Origin: Agilicoccus flavus
GTDB lineage: Bacteria > Actinomycetota > Actinomycetes > Actinomycetales > Dermatophilaceae
NCBI RefSeq assembly: GCF_014857905.1
Contig: NZ_JACYXE010000009.1
Coordinates: forward strand, 62,001 to 126,000
Reading direction: 5' to 3'
DNA length: 64,000 nucleotides
Part shown: positions 1-9,351 of the stretch, one piece after another
Numbering within the stretch: position 1 is the stretch's first letter
Layout: each line of letters opens with the position of its first letter
The notes under the pieces: model-generated
Told to the model about the DNA's origin: nothing
The model's database searches: none
Seen by the model: only the letters and a program-made list of their open reading frames with translations
Translations under genes and position numbers: made by a program

Positions 1-604
1 CGCGCCGCCTCGACCACGACGCCACCCCGACGGCCAGGAGGATGAGGGGAGGCCAGAGCAGATAGAACTGCTCCTCCGCTGAGAGGGACCAGTAATGGAC
101 GGTCGGTAGATCGGCGAACGCGCTCTGGCCACCGAGGGACGTGAGGTAGGCCGCGTACAGGTTCATCGCGTAAAAGGCCGCGGCGAAGATGCTTCGGCCC
201 GCGTCCCCCCACTCCGACCGCGGGAGGACGACGGGCACCATCGCCCCCACGAGCAGAAGCACCGACAGGCTGGCCGGCAGCAGCCTCCGCGCCCGGCGGG
301 CGTAGAAGGCCCCGAGGCGCACCCGGCCGGTCCGGTCGAGCTCGGCGAGCAGGTGCCCGGAGATGAGGAATCCGGAGATGACGAAGAACACGTCGACGCC
401 GACGAAGCCGCCGCCGAACGCATCGATGCCCGAGCCGAAATGAAAGAGCAACACCATGGCGATGGCCACGGCCCGAAGCGCCTGCACCTCGGGATAGAAC
501 CGACGCTCCGCCCGCGCCTGGACTCGATGCGCTGTCGCGTCTCGGCGCACGTCCAAGGAAGTCCGCTCCTGTGACCGAGTGCGTCGAGGTTCACCGGACG
601 TCAT
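1..604 (-). CDS. Acyltransferase 3 family membrane protein (OafA/YrhL type), 3' end outside window
   Basis: About 201 N-terminal residues are visible; the gene runs off the left edge. After a 30-residue charged N-terminus come the acyltransferase-3 signatures YPEVQALRAVAI with LLFHF (catalytic-type His), then GVDVFFVISGFLISG, a basic YARRARRLLPA loop, and HYWSLSAEEQFYLLWP near residue 170. The family transfers acetyl or other acyl groups to cell-surface glycans or lipids using 10 or so membrane helices. The ATG at 604 is preceded on this strand by a GGGGG run that can serve as ribosome binding site. The acceptor substrate cannot be read from the sequence. Confidence 0.85.
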   Translation of the reverse strand, partial: MTSGEPRRTRSQERTSLDVRRDATAHRVQARAERRFYPEVQALRAVAIAMVLLFHFGSGIDAFGGGFVGVDVFFVISGFLISGHLLAELDRTGRVRLGAFYARRARRLLPASLSVLLLVGAMVPVVLPRSEWGDAGRSIFAAAFYAMNLYAAYLTSLGGQSAFADLPTVHYWSLSAEEQFYLLWPPLILLAVGVASWSRRR

Positions 605-1058
605 CTTGCTACCCCCAAGTTCTTCGTGCCCGGTCATGACTCCATCACCACCACGTCGTGGCGGCTGCGTCAGTCGGCTCTCGCGACGGCCGACCCCGGC
701 CCCTCGCATCATCTGGACAGACGTCCACGGACGAGAATACGCACGTGCACGTACACCCACCAAGGCTGTGTCTCGTGAGCGCAGAGAACCGAGCGAACGC
801 GAAGATACCGGCCGCATCGTCGGTGCGCCTGCGCGAGATTCCCCACGGGGCGAGCGTGCACCTGACGTCGGGCGCGACGAGCCGCTCGGGATCGATGCCT
901 CGTGGCGCAGCCGGGTGATTCGCCCGCCCTCATTCAACCCGGCTGCGGCTCGGCTGCGGCTCGGGGTGGGTTCGCAGCGACCCCGAGTCGGCGGCGGGCC
1001 GGCCCGCTGCCGTCCCCGACCCGCACGCCCACACGGGTCGACGAGGAGACTGATCTTC
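605..1058. other. Divergent intergenic region without a recognised gene
   Basis: This 450-base stretch separates the left-facing acyltransferase from the right-facing FkbM gene. Open frames cross it in several phases, but none has a plausible start, ribosome binding site or recognisable protein. It should carry the promoters of both neighbours. I see no repeat, RNA gene or convincing operator in it. Confidence 0.5.
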
Positions 1059-1895
1059 GTGAAGCTGTGTTCGATCGCCGATGTCCGCGCCGCCCTGACC
1101 TCCGGTGAGCTCCCCGCGGGTGATCCGATCGAGGTCCTCGACGTCGGCGCGAACCCCATCGACGGCGACCCGCCCTACCTGCCGCTGCTGCGCGCCGGCC
1201 TGGCCCGCGTGACCGGCTTCGAGCCGCAGCCCGACGCCCTCGCCCGGTTGCTCGAGCGGGCGGGACCGGCCGAGCGGTACCTGCCCCACGCCCTCGGCGA
1301 CGGCCGGACCCACGAGCTGTCCGTCTGCGCCGAGTCGGGCTTCACGTCGATCCTGGCGCCCGACGAGGGGCAGCTCGCGCTCCTCACCGACTTTCCGCGC
1401 CTGGCGGAGGTCGTCGCCCGGGTGCCGGTGCCCACCGCCCGTCTCGACGACCTCGACGTCGGCCGCGTCGACTACCTCAAGATCGACGTCCAGGGTGCCG
1501 AGGCGATGATCGTCGAGCACGGCCGGCGGACCCTCGCGGACGTGCTCGCGGTGCAGATCGAGGTCAACCACCACCGCCTCTACGTCGACCAGCCGACGGC
1601 CGGCCAGATCGACGCGCTCCTGCGCGGGATGGGGCTCGTGCCCCACCTGACCGTGGCGACGAAGACGTGGCCGCTCGCGCCGACGCCGTGGGCCGACCCC
1701 GACCAGGCCCACGCCCACACCCTCGTCGAGGCCGACGTCCTCTACGTGCGCGACCCGGCCACCCTGGCCGACCTCGCGGACGCGCAGCTGCTCGCGCTCG
1801 CGCGCGTCGTGGGCCTCGCCTACGACTCCCTCGGCCTGGCCCGCACCTGCCTGACGACGCTCGCGCAGCGGGGGTCCGTCAGACTGGAGGGATGA
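1059..1895 (+). CDS. FkbM family SAM-dependent methyltransferase
   Basis: 278 residues from a GTG start that has an AGGAG box about ten bases upstream (1044-1048). An open frame continues further upstream but has no ribosome binding site and reads as non-coding. The Rossmann-type core shows LDVGANPIDGDP (SAM-binding loop, near residue 25), GFEPQP (ribose-binding acidic residue) and YLKIDVQGAE (FkbM motif). Members methylate small molecules, sugars or cell-surface glycans. The stop overlaps the start of the helicase gene by 4 bases (ATGA), so the two are co-transcribed, although no functional link is obvious. Confidence 0.85.
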   Translation: MKLCSIADVRAALTSGELPAGDPIEVLDVGANPIDGDPPYLPLLRAGLARVTGFEPQPDALARLLERAGPAERYLPHALGDGRTHELSVCAESGFTSILAPDEGQLALLTDFPRLAEVVARVPVPTARLDDLDVGRVDYLKIDVQGAEAMIVEHGRRTLADVLAVQIEVNHHRLYVDQPTAGQIDALLRGMGLVPHLTVATKTWPLAPTPWADPDQAHAHTLVEADVLYVRDPATLADLADAQLLALARVVGLAYDSLGLARTCLTTLAQRGSVRLEG

Positions 1896-3571
1896 CCGAC
1901 GGCCCTCTCATCGTCCAGAGCGACAAGACGCTGCTCCTCGAGGTCGACCACCCGCGGGCCGGCGAGGCGCGGCGGGCCATCGCCCCCTTCGCCGAGCTCG
2001 AGCGCGCGCCCGAGCACATGCACACGTACCGCGTCACCCCGCTCGGCCTGTGGAACGCCCGCGCCGCGGGGCACGACGCCGAGCAGGTCGTCGACGCCCT
2101 CGTCACCTTCAGCCGGTACGCGGTACCACACGCGCTGCTCGTCGACATCGCCGACACGATGGACCGCTACGGCCGCCTCGTCCTCGAGAAGGAGGACGCG
2201 AGCCCCGACGTGCCCGACGCCGGCGGCCCCGCCGGCCGGCTCGTCCTGCGCACGACGGACCGGCCCGTGCTCGAGGAGATCCTGCGGCACCGCAAGGTGA
2301 AGCCGCTGCTCGGGGAGCGCCTCGACGACCTGCGCGTCGTCGTCCACAACAGCGAGCGCGGGCACCTCAAGCAGGAACTGCTGAAGGTGGGCTGGCCCGC
2401 CGAGGACCGCGCCGGGTACGTCGACGGCGAGGCCCACGCCATCGACCTGCGCACCGACGACTGGTCGCTGCGCCCGTACCAGGAGCAGGCGGTCGAGGGG
2501 TTCTGGCACGGCGGGTCCGGCGTCGTCGTCCTCCCCTGCGGCGCGGGCAAGACTCTCGTCGGGGCCGGCGCGATGGCGCGGGCCCGCGCGACGACCCTCA
2601 TCCTCGTGACGAACACCGTGAGCGCGCGGCAGTGGCGCGACGAGCTGCTGCGCCGCACGAGCCTGACCGAGGAGGAGATCGGCGAGTACTCGGGCGCCCG
2701 CAAGGAGATCCGCCCCGTCACCATCGCCACGTACCAGGTGCTGACCACGCGCCGGAAGGGCGCGTACACCCACCTCGACCTGCTCGACGCCCGCGACTGG
2801 GGCCTCGTGCTCTACGACGAGGTCCACCTCCTCCCGGCGCCGATCTTCCGGATGACCGCCGACCTGCAGGCCCGCCGCCGCCTCGGGCTGACGGCGACGC
2901 TCGTGCGCGAGGACGGCCGCGAGAACGACGTGTTCAGCCTCATCGGCCCCAAGCGGTTCGACGCGCCGTGGAAGGACATCGAGGCGCAGGGGTACATCGC
3001 GCCGGCCGACTGCGTCGAGGTGCGGGTCACCCTCGGCCAGGCCGAACGGCTCACCTACGCGAGCGCCGAGGCCGAGGACCGCTACCGCCTCGCGTCGTGC
3101 TCGCCCGCCAAGGACGACGTCGTCGAGCGCATCGTCGCGGATCACGCCGGCGACCAGGTGCTCGTCATCGGGCAGTACCTCGACCAGCTCGACACGCTCG
3201 CGGAGCGGCTCGGCGCGGAGCTCATCACCGGCGAGACCCCGGTGCGGGCCCGGCAGCGGCTCTTCGAGGCCTTCCGCACCGGTGAGCTGCGGGTCCTCGT
3301 CGTGAGCAAGGTCGCGAACTTCAGCGTCGACCTGCCCGAGGCGGCGGTCGCGATCCAGGTCAGCGGCACGTTCGGGTCCCGCCAGGAGGAGGCCCAACGC
3401 CTGGGCCGGGTGCTGCGCCCCAAGGCCGACGGTCGGACCGCGCACTTCTACACGGTCGTCGCCCGCGACACCGTGGACGCCGAGTTCGCCGCCCACCGCC
3501 AGCGCTTCCTCGCCGAGCAGGGTTACGCCTACCGCATCGTCGACGCCGAGGACCTCTTCGCCGCTCCCTGA
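1892..3571 (+). CDS. XPB/Ercc3-type DNA repair helicase
   Basis: 559 residues, close to the roughly 540-550 of actinobacterial XPB homologs. An N-terminal damage-recognition-like region (about 1-195) precedes a superfamily 2 helicase. Walker A is LPCGAGKT (near 215-222), motif II is DEVH (near 309), motif III LTATLVREDGRE is typical of XPB, and motif VI is EEAQRLGRVLRPK. The family unwinds DNA 3' to 5' with ATP; its bacterial role is believed to be in DNA repair or restart but is not well defined. The ATG overlaps the preceding methyltransferase stop. Confidence 0.93.
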   Translation: MTDGPLIVQSDKTLLLEVDHPRAGEARRAIAPFAELERAPEHMHTYRVTPLGLWNARAAGHDAEQVVDALVTFSRYAVPHALLVDIADTMDRYGRLVLEKEDASPDVPDAGGPAGRLVLRTTDRPVLEEILRHRKVKPLLGERLDDLRVVVHNSERGHLKQELLKVGWPAEDRAGYVDGEAHAIDLRTDDWSLRPYQEQAVEGFWHGGSGVVVLPCGAGKTLVGAGAMARARATTLILVTNTVSARQWRDELLRRTSLTEEEIGEYSGARKEIRPVTIATYQVLTTRRKGAYTHLDLLDARDWGLVLYDEVHLLPAPIFRMTADLQARRRLGLTATLVREDGRENDVFSLIGPKRFDAPWKDIEAQGYIAPADCVEVRVTLGQAERLTYASAEAEDRYRLASCSPAKDDVVERIVADHAGDQVLVIGQYLDQLDTLAERLGAELITGETPVRARQRLFEAFRTGELRVLVVSKVANFSVDLPEAAVAIQVSGTFGSRQEEAQRLGRVLRPKADGRTAHFYTVVARDTVDAEFAAHRQRFLAEQGYAYRIVDAEDLFAAP

Positions 3572-3677
3572 GGGGCCGGCCCCGCCGACCCTGTCGGTCC
3601 CGGCGTCTAGGGTGTCGCCACGGCCCGACGCAGGGCCGCCGGACGAACGGGTGCGCGGGCCGACGAGGGAGTGGCGC

Positions 3678-5306
3678 ATGGACGACGACGCGCGGGTCGC
3701 GAGCGTGAAGGAGCTCACGCACGGGCTGCTCGCCCGCCACGGCCTGACGACGATCTTCGGCAACCCGGGCTCGAACGAGCTGCCGTTCCTCGCGGGGCTG
3801 CCGCCGGAGTTCCGCTACGTCCTCGGGCTGCACGAGGGCGTCGTCGTCGGCATGGCCGACGGCTACGCCCAGGCGAGCGGCCGGCCGGCGTTCGTCAACC
3901 TCCACGCCGCCTCGGGGACGGGCAACGCGATGGGGGCGCTGACCAACGCCGTCTCCGCGCGCACCCCGCTCGTCGTCACCGCCGGCCAGCAGGTGCGGTC
4001 GGTCGTCGGCACCGAGGGCATGCTCGCCAACGTCGACGCCGCCCTCCTGCCCCGCCCTCTCGTCGGCTTCTCGGCCGAGCCCGCGTGCGCCGGCGACGTG
4101 CCGCGCACCATGGCGCAGGCGATCTTCGAGGCGCAGCACGGCCGGCGGGGGCCGGTCTACGTCTCGGTGCCCTACGACGACTGGTCGGCCCCCGCGCCGC
4201 CCGGCGCGCAGCACGTCCTGGCGCGCGACGTCGAGACGGGAGGGCACCCCTCGCCTGCGCAGGTCGACCGGTTCGCCGACGCGCTCCGCGGCGCTGCGCG
4301 GCCGGCGCTCGTGCTCGGCGGCGACCTCGACGGGCGGGTGCCCCCGGGCCGGCTCGTCTCGCTCGCCGACCGGCTCGACGCGACCGTCTGGGCGGCCCCG
4401 TCGCTGTTCCGGCTGCCCTACCCCAACCGGCACCGACGGTTCGCGGGCGTGCTGCCCGCGGGCATTGCCTCGGTGTCGGCGCGGCTCGCCGGGCACGACC
4501 TCGTCCTCGTCCTCGGCGCACCGGTGTTCCGCTACCACCAGCACGAGCCCGGCGAGTACCTCGCCGCCGGCACCTGCCTCGTGCAGGTCACCCACGACGC
4601 CGGCGCGGCGACCCGCCCGCCCGTGGGCGAGGCGCTGATCGCCGACCCGGCGGCGGTCGTCGACGCGCTCGTCGACGCCCTCGCGGCGGGTCCCGACGCC
4701 GACCTGAGCGACGACGCGGCGTTCGTGCCGTGCGCGCCCGTCCGCGCCGCGGCCCCGGGGCAACCCCTCGCCCCGGCCGAGGTCGTCGCGACCCTGCGGC
4801 GGAGCCTGCCCCACGACACCGCGTACGTCGTCGAGTCGACCTCCACCAACGCCGACTTCTGGGCCCAGAGCGACCTCCGGGCGCCCGGCTCGTACTACTT
4901 CCCCGCCTCCGGCGGGCTGGGGTTCGGGATGCCGGCGGCCGTCGGCGTCGCGCTCGCCCACCGCGACGCCGGGCTCGACCGGCCCGTCGTGGGCCTGATC
5001 GGCGACGGCTCGCTGCACTACGGCGTCACCGCCCTGTGGTCGGCGGCCCGGCTGGACGTGCCCGTGACGTTCGTCGTCCTGCGCAACGGCGGGTACGGCG
5101 CCCTTGCGTGGTTCGCCGAGCTGCTCGGGGTCCCCGACGCCCCCGGCATCGACCTGCCCGGCATCGACGCCGTCGACATCGCGCGCGGCTACGGCGTGCC
5201 CGGCCGGGCCGTCGCCACGGCGGCCGAGCTGGCAGACCTGCTCGCCGAGCCCGCGCGCGGGCCACGGCTGGTCGAGGTGCCCACCGCCGCGAGCCGGCCG
5301 CAGTGA
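3678..5306 (+). CDS. mdlC: Benzoylformate decarboxylase (ThDP enzyme)
   Basis: 542 residues. Thiamine-diphosphate enzyme expected to convert benzoylformate to benzaldehyde and CO2 in the mandelate pathway. The residues that define the enzyme are present: Ser32 in FGNPGSNELPF, Glu53 for the cofactor, His76 in NLHAASGTGNAMG and His287 in FRYHQHEPGEYL. These correspond to Ser26, Glu47, His70 and His281 of the Pseudomonas putida enzyme. The ThDP motif is GDGSLHYG ... RNGGYGAL. GAGGGA lies 7 bases before the ATG and a -10-like TAGGGT lies at 3608-3613. The aromatic-acid transporter downstream supports an aromatic substrate. Other 2-oxoacids such as phenylpyruvate cannot be excluded. Confidence 0.88.
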   Translation: MDDDARVASVKELTHGLLARHGLTTIFGNPGSNELPFLAGLPPEFRYVLGLHEGVVVGMADGYAQASGRPAFVNLHAASGTGNAMGALTNAVSARTPLVVTAGQQVRSVVGTEGMLANVDAALLPRPLVGFSAEPACAGDVPRTMAQAIFEAQHGRRGPVYVSVPYDDWSAPAPPGAQHVLARDVETGGHPSPAQVDRFADALRGAARPALVLGGDLDGRVPPGRLVSLADRLDATVWAAPSLFRLPYPNRHRRFAGVLPAGIASVSARLAGHDLVLVLGAPVFRYHQHEPGEYLAAGTCLVQVTHDAGAATRPPVGEALIADPAAVVDALVDALAAGPDADLSDDAAFVPCAPVRAAAPGQPLAPAEVVATLRRSLPHDTAYVVESTSTNADFWAQSDLRAPGSYYFPASGGLGFGMPAAVGVALAHRDAGLDRPVVGLIGDGSLHYGVTALWSAARLDVPVTFVVLRNGGYGALAWFAELLGVPDAPGIDLPGIDAVDIARGYGVPGRAVATAAELADLLAEPARGPRLVEVPTAASRPQ

Positions 5307-5468
5307 GCCCGTCACCGTGAGGTCGCACACCGTGGGCCCAGCGGATGAGCCCACCGTCTGCGCCCTGGCACCGCCCCGCCACCGCCCTGTCGCCGCCCCG
5401 GTCACCCTGACCGCCGCCGGTCGGTCTGTCTCCGATCCCGCCCCCACCGACCCACGAGAGCCGACGTC

Positions 5469-6704
5469 ATGACCTCCTCCTCCACCCGGCCCACTCCGGC
5501 CCGGTCCGCCGACGTGGCGGCCGCCGTCCTCTGCTGGCTCACCGTCGCCCTCGAGGGGTACGACCTCGTCGCGCTCGGGGCGGTGATCCCCACCCTCGCG
5601 AAGACGCAGCATCTCGGGATGGACGTCCCGGCGCTCACGTTCGCCGCCACGATCTCCCTCGTCGGCGTCGGCCTGGGCGCCGCGTCGGTCGGACCGCTGG
5701 CCGACCGCCTCGGCCGCCGCGTCGCCCTCATCGGGTCGGTCGCGCTGTTCTCCGTCTTCACCCTGCTGCTGCCGCTCGCGCCGAGCGCGGCCCTCTTCTC
5801 GACGTTCCGGTTCGTCGCCGGGCTCGGCCTCGGGGCCTGCATGCCCACGGCCCTGACGATCATGAGCGAGGTCGCGCCACCGCGACACCGGGCCAAGTCG
5901 GCCACCCTGACCATGACGGGCTACCACGTCGGCGCCGTCGCCACCTCGCTGCTCGCCCTCCTGGCCGGGCCGAACTGGCACGTCATCTTCTACGCCGGCG
6001 GCGTCCTCGGCCTCCTGCTGCTGCCCGTCATGTGGTCGACCATGCCCGAGTCGCGCGAGGTCGCCGCGGCGCACGAACCCACCCCGCGCGTCCCGCTGTC
6101 CACCCTGCTGCGCGGCCCCTACAGGCGGGCGAGCATCGGCACGTGGGTCGGCTCGTTCATGGGCCTGCTCCTCGTGTACGGGCTCAACACGTGGCTGCCG
6201 AAGATCATGAACGAGGCCGGCTACAGCCTCGACTCCGCCCTGACGATGCTGCTCATCATGAACGTCGGCGCCGTCGTGGGGCTGCTCCTCGCGGGCACGG
6301 TCGCCGACCGCCGCGGCATCAAGCCGAGCATCCTGGCCTGGTACGCGGTCTCGGCGGTGCTCCTCGCGCTCCTGTCGGTGCGGATGGAGAACACGCTCGT
6401 GCTCGACCTCGCCCTCTTCGCCACGGGTGTCTTCGTCTTCAGCGCCCAGGTCCTCATCTACGCGCTCGTGGCCCACCTGTTCCTGCCCGACGTGCGCGGC
6501 ACGGCCCTGGGGCTGGCCTCCGGGGTGGGGCGCCTCGGCGCGATCGCCGGACCGGCCGTCACCGGGGCGCTGCTCGCCGCCGGGCTCGCGCACCCCTGGG
6601 GGTTCTACTTCTTCGCGCTCGTCGCCGGACTGGCCCTGCTCGCGATCCTTACGGTGCCGGCGCACATCGACCCGTCCGTCGTGGCCGCCGACCGGACGGG
6701 CTGA
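5469..6704 (+). CDS. MFS transporter, aromatic acid:H+ symporter (AAHS) type
   Basis: 411 residues with about 12 membrane helices. Helix 1 carries EGYDLVALGAVIP, the AAHS signature with the essential Asp. The loop 2-3 motif is GPLADRLGRR and the loop 8-9 copy is ADRRGIKPS. Relatives (PcaK, BenK) import 4-hydroxybenzoate or benzoate with a proton. The gene follows the benzoylformate decarboxylase by 162 bases in the same direction, so uptake of benzoylformate, mandelate or benzoate is a reasonable inference. The substrate itself is not proven by sequence. Confidence 0.87.
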   Translation: MTSSSTRPTPARSADVAAAVLCWLTVALEGYDLVALGAVIPTLAKTQHLGMDVPALTFAATISLVGVGLGAASVGPLADRLGRRVALIGSVALFSVFTLLLPLAPSAALFSTFRFVAGLGLGACMPTALTIMSEVAPPRHRAKSATLTMTGYHVGAVATSLLALLAGPNWHVIFYAGGVLGLLLLPVMWSTMPESREVAAAHEPTPRVPLSTLLRGPYRRASIGTWVGSFMGLLLVYGLNTWLPKIMNEAGYSLDSALTMLLIMNVGAVVGLLLAGTVADRRGIKPSILAWYAVSAVLLALLSVRMENTLVLDLALFATGVFVFSAQVLIYALVAHLFLPDVRGTALGLASGVGRLGAIAGPAVTGALLAAGLAHPWGFYFFALVAGLALLAILTVPAHIDPSVVAADRTG

Positions 6705-6852
6705 GCCGGGGCAGGCCCGGAGGCGGCCGGGGAGAGTCGGCCGTGCCCCACAACCGACGGACAGGCGTCCAGTTGTTTGACAGGGTGTCCTTACCGCACG
6801 TTCAGGGAGTCGGCGCGCCGGCTCGTTCCGCCGCACGGCCAGGAGAACCTGC

Positions 6853-8541
6853 ATGCCCTCATCGACCCGCCGCGTCGTCACGGGAGCGGCCCTCGCGCTC
6901 CCGCTCGCCCTCTCCCCCGCGTCGCTCGCGATCGCGCCCGCCTCGGCCGCGCCGACCCGCAGCGTCACCGCGGCCCCGGCCGGCGACCCCGTCCCGACCC
7001 CCACCATGAAGCGCCCTCCGCTCCGGTGGAGCCAGTACGTCGCCCAGAAGCCCACGTGGAGCGCCAAGCTGTGCACGCCCGACATCGCCGCCGGGCTGAA
7101 GGACATCCCGAAGAAGCAGCGCCCGGTCATCGAGTGCGCGCGGATCCGGACGCCGCTGGACTGGGGCGACCTGTCGAAGGGTTCGATGGTGCTGCAGCTC
7201 ACGCGCACCGTGCGCCCCAAGGCCGTGCGCCGGGCGGTCAGGGCCCCCCGGGCGCGGGGCCTGTTCGTCAACCCCGGCGGCCCGGGCGGCCCGGCCGGCC
7301 TGCTCGTGGCGCCCGTCGCTCTCACCAAGCCGATGCTCCGCACGACGCACGACATCGTCGCCGTCGACCCGCGCGGGACCGGTGGCAGCACGCCGTTGCC
7401 CTGCCGGCCCTACATGGACCCGATCCCCGACCTGCGGGTGACGACCCGCGCGGCCCGCGCCAAGGTGCAGGCCGCCTACCGCACCTTCGCGCAGACGTGC
7501 GTGGCGGAGCACCGGTCGGTCCTGCGGCACATCACGACCGCCAACACCGTCCACGACCACGACCTCGCGCGCCGCGTCCTCGGGTACCCGCAGGCCGACT
7601 GGTTCGGCATCTCCGGCGGGTCGTGGATGGGTGCGTACTACGCCCGGCTGCACCCGCGCACCGTCGGACGCGTCGTCGTCGACGCCAACACGGACTTCTC
7701 CTCCGACTGGCGGACGTCGTTCCACGACTTCCCGATGGGCTTCCAGCGCCGCTACGACCGCCAGTTCCTGCCCTGGGCCGCGCGCCACCACCGCGAGTAC
7801 AAGCTCGGCACCACCGCGGCCGCGGTGCGGGCGAGCGTCGAGAGGGTCCGGGCAGCGGCGGGCGCCGGCAAGGTCCCGGGGCTCACGCCCAACACTCTCG
7901 ACCTCGTCGTCTTCCAGTTGCTCTACGCCGACGAGACCCTGCCGGCGCTCGCGACGCAGATCGGCAAGACGGCCACGGCGCTGCGGACCGGTCGCCGTCC
8001 CACCGCCTTCCGGATGCCGGAGGGGATGAACCCCGTCCCCGGCGGCTCCGTCGCGCCCGCCGTGCCCAAGATGGCGCTCGTGACCGTGCGGCAGTCGATC
8101 ATCTGCAACGACGGGCCGTTCACGCGCACCCCCGCCTCGTTCGAGAAGGAGATCCTCGACCTGGGCCGACGCTTCCCGAACTTCGGGTACATCTCGGGCA
8201 TGATCGTCGCCCCGTGCGCCTACTGGAAGGTGCCGGTGGACAAGAAGGTCCAGATCGCCGGCGTCCCGATGCCGCGGATGCTCATGCTGCAGAACCAGCT
8301 CGATCCCGCGACGCCCATCGAGGGCGCGAAGCGGGCGCACGCGGCCGTGCGGAACACGCGGATGATCACCGTCAAGGGCGCCGGTGCCCACGGCGCGTTC
8401 CTCGCCGCGCCCCCGACGTCGTGCGTGGCCAAGCACACGATGGCCTACCTGCAGCAGGGCGTGTTCCCGACCCGCGACCTGGAGTGCACCGGCACCCCGC
8501 TGCCGGGCGACACGAAGGTGTACGAGTACACTGCCGGCTGA
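6853..8541 (+). CDS. Secreted alpha/beta hydrolase, tripeptidyl aminopeptidase (TAP)-like
   Basis: 562 residues. The N-terminus has a signal peptide: RR, a hydrophobic stretch and an Ala-rich cleavage region near residue 33. An oxyanion loop NPGGPGGP is followed by nucleophile Ser254 in GISGGSWMG, Asp484 in QNQLDPATP and His513 in GAGAHGAF, the usual order for the TAP-like C-terminal domain. Relatives are exported peptidases or esterases of actinomycetes. A TTGACA hexamer lies about 70 bases upstream (6778-6783) but without a clear -10 partner. A very strong hairpin terminator follows. Confidence 0.85.
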   Translation: MPSSTRRVVTGAALALPLALSPASLAIAPASAAPTRSVTAAPAGDPVPTPTMKRPPLRWSQYVAQKPTWSAKLCTPDIAAGLKDIPKKQRPVIECARIRTPLDWGDLSKGSMVLQLTRTVRPKAVRRAVRAPRARGLFVNPGGPGGPAGLLVAPVALTKPMLRTTHDIVAVDPRGTGGSTPLPCRPYMDPIPDLRVTTRAARAKVQAAYRTFAQTCVAEHRSVLRHITTANTVHDHDLARRVLGYPQADWFGISGGSWMGAYYARLHPRTVGRVVVDANTDFSSDWRTSFHDFPMGFQRRYDRQFLPWAARHHREYKLGTTAAAVRASVERVRAAAGAGKVPGLTPNTLDLVVFQLLYADETLPALATQIGKTATALRTGRRPTAFRMPEGMNPVPGGSVAPAVPKMALVTVRQSIICNDGPFTRTPASFEKEILDLGRRFPNFGYISGMIVAPCAYWKVPVDKKVQIAGVPMPRMLMLQNQLDPATPIEGAKRAHAAVRNTRMITVKGAGAHGAFLAAPPTSCVAKHTMAYLQQGVFPTRDLECTGTPLPGDTKVYEYTAG

Positions 8542-8563
8542 GCCGCGACCGACGCCGCCGCGA

Positions 8564-8598
8564 GGGGCGGCCGGGATGGACACGATCCCGGCCGCCCC
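8564..8598 (+). terminator. Perfect 14-bp hairpin terminator
   Basis: The arm GGGGCGGCCGGGAT (8564-8577), a 7-base loop and the exact complement (8585-8598) sit 23 bases after the hydrolase stop. There is no T-run, as is common for high-GC actinomycete terminators. Confidence 0.65.
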
Positions 8599-8643
8599 GC
8601 GTGCGTCCAGCGAATGCCCAGCCTGGGGGCGCACCCTGGGAGG

Positions 8644-9351
8644 GTGACCAGCGCACCGCCCGAGGCCCGCCTCCTCGTCGTGGAGGACGAGCCCAACATC
8701 CGAGAGCTCCTCGCCACGTCCCTACGCTTCGCCGGGTTCGAGGTGCTCACCGCCGCCGACGGGGCCACCGCGGTCGATCTCGCGAGCCGCGAGGACCCCG
8801 ACCTCGTCGTCCTCGACGTCATGCTCCCGGACTTCGACGGGTTCAGCGTCACCCAGAAGCTCCGCGACCACGGCCGCGTCATGCCCATCGTCTTCGTCAC
8901 CGCGCGCGACTCCGTCGACGACAAGGTCAAGGGCCTGACCGTCGGGGGTGACGACTACGTCACGAAGCCGTTCAGCCTCGAGGAGGTCATCGCGCGCATC
9001 CGGGCCGTGTTGCGCCGGACGCGCGGCGACGTCACCGACGACGCGATCCTCCGCTTCCACGACCTCGAGCTCAACGAGGACAGCCACGAGGTGCGCCGCG
9101 GCAAGCGGGTCATCGACGTCTCCCCCACCGAGTTCAAGCTGCTGCGCTACCTGCTGCTCAACCCCAACCGGGTGCTGAGCAAGACCCAGATCCTCGACCA
9201 CGTCTGGGACTACGACTTCCGCGGGGAGGCCGGCATCGTCGAGTCCTACATCTCCTACCTGCGGCGCAAGATCGACATCGACAGCCCGCCGCTCATCCAC
9301 ACCCGGCGCGGGGTCGGGTACGTCCTGCGCCTGCCTCCCGAGACGACGTGA
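8644..9351 (+). CDS. OmpR/PhoB-family response regulator (MprA-like)
   Basis: 235 residues from GTG 8644. The receiver domain (about 12-125) has acidic residues in VEDEPN, phospho-acceptor Asp58 in LDVMLPDFDG, a Thr in VTARD and Lys in YVTKPF. The winged-helix DNA-binding domain (about 140-232) ends TRRGVGYVLR. The start is uncertain: GGGAGG almost touches the GTG, and an ATG lies 10 codons upstream without a ribosome binding site. The gene overlaps the kinase gene by 4 bases and precedes an HtrA protease, the order seen for stress systems such as MprAB-PepD. I infer control of envelope-stress genes including the protease. Confidence 0.9.
   Translation: MTSAPPEARLLVVEDEPNIRELLATSLRFAGFEVLTAADGATAVDLASREDPDLVVLDVMLPDFDGFSVTQKLRDHGRVMPIVFVTARDSVDDKVKGLTVGGDDYVTKPFSLEEVIARIRAVLRRTRGDVTDDAILRFHDLELNEDSHEVRRGKRVIDVSPTEFKLLRYLLLNPNRVLSKTQILDHVWDYDFRGEAGIVESYISYLRRKIDIDSPPLIHTRRGVGYVLRLPPETT

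Noticed and set aside
658-918. Small plus-strand gene in the 605-1058 gap
   Set aside because: There is no ribosome binding site or promoter box, the composition is unlike neighbouring genes, and the protein resembles nothing known to me.
6778-6783. TTGACA as a -35 box for the TAP-like hydrolase
   Set aside because: No -10 hexamer stands at 16-18 bases, so I do not list it as a promoter, although it is mentioned with the gene.
3360-7391. A very long minus-strand open frame (over 1300 codons)
   Set aside because: It lies antisense to the decarboxylase, transporter and hydrolase genes, is Arg/Gly/Asp-rich and has no domain. It results from the scarcity of stop codons in the complement of high-GC codons.
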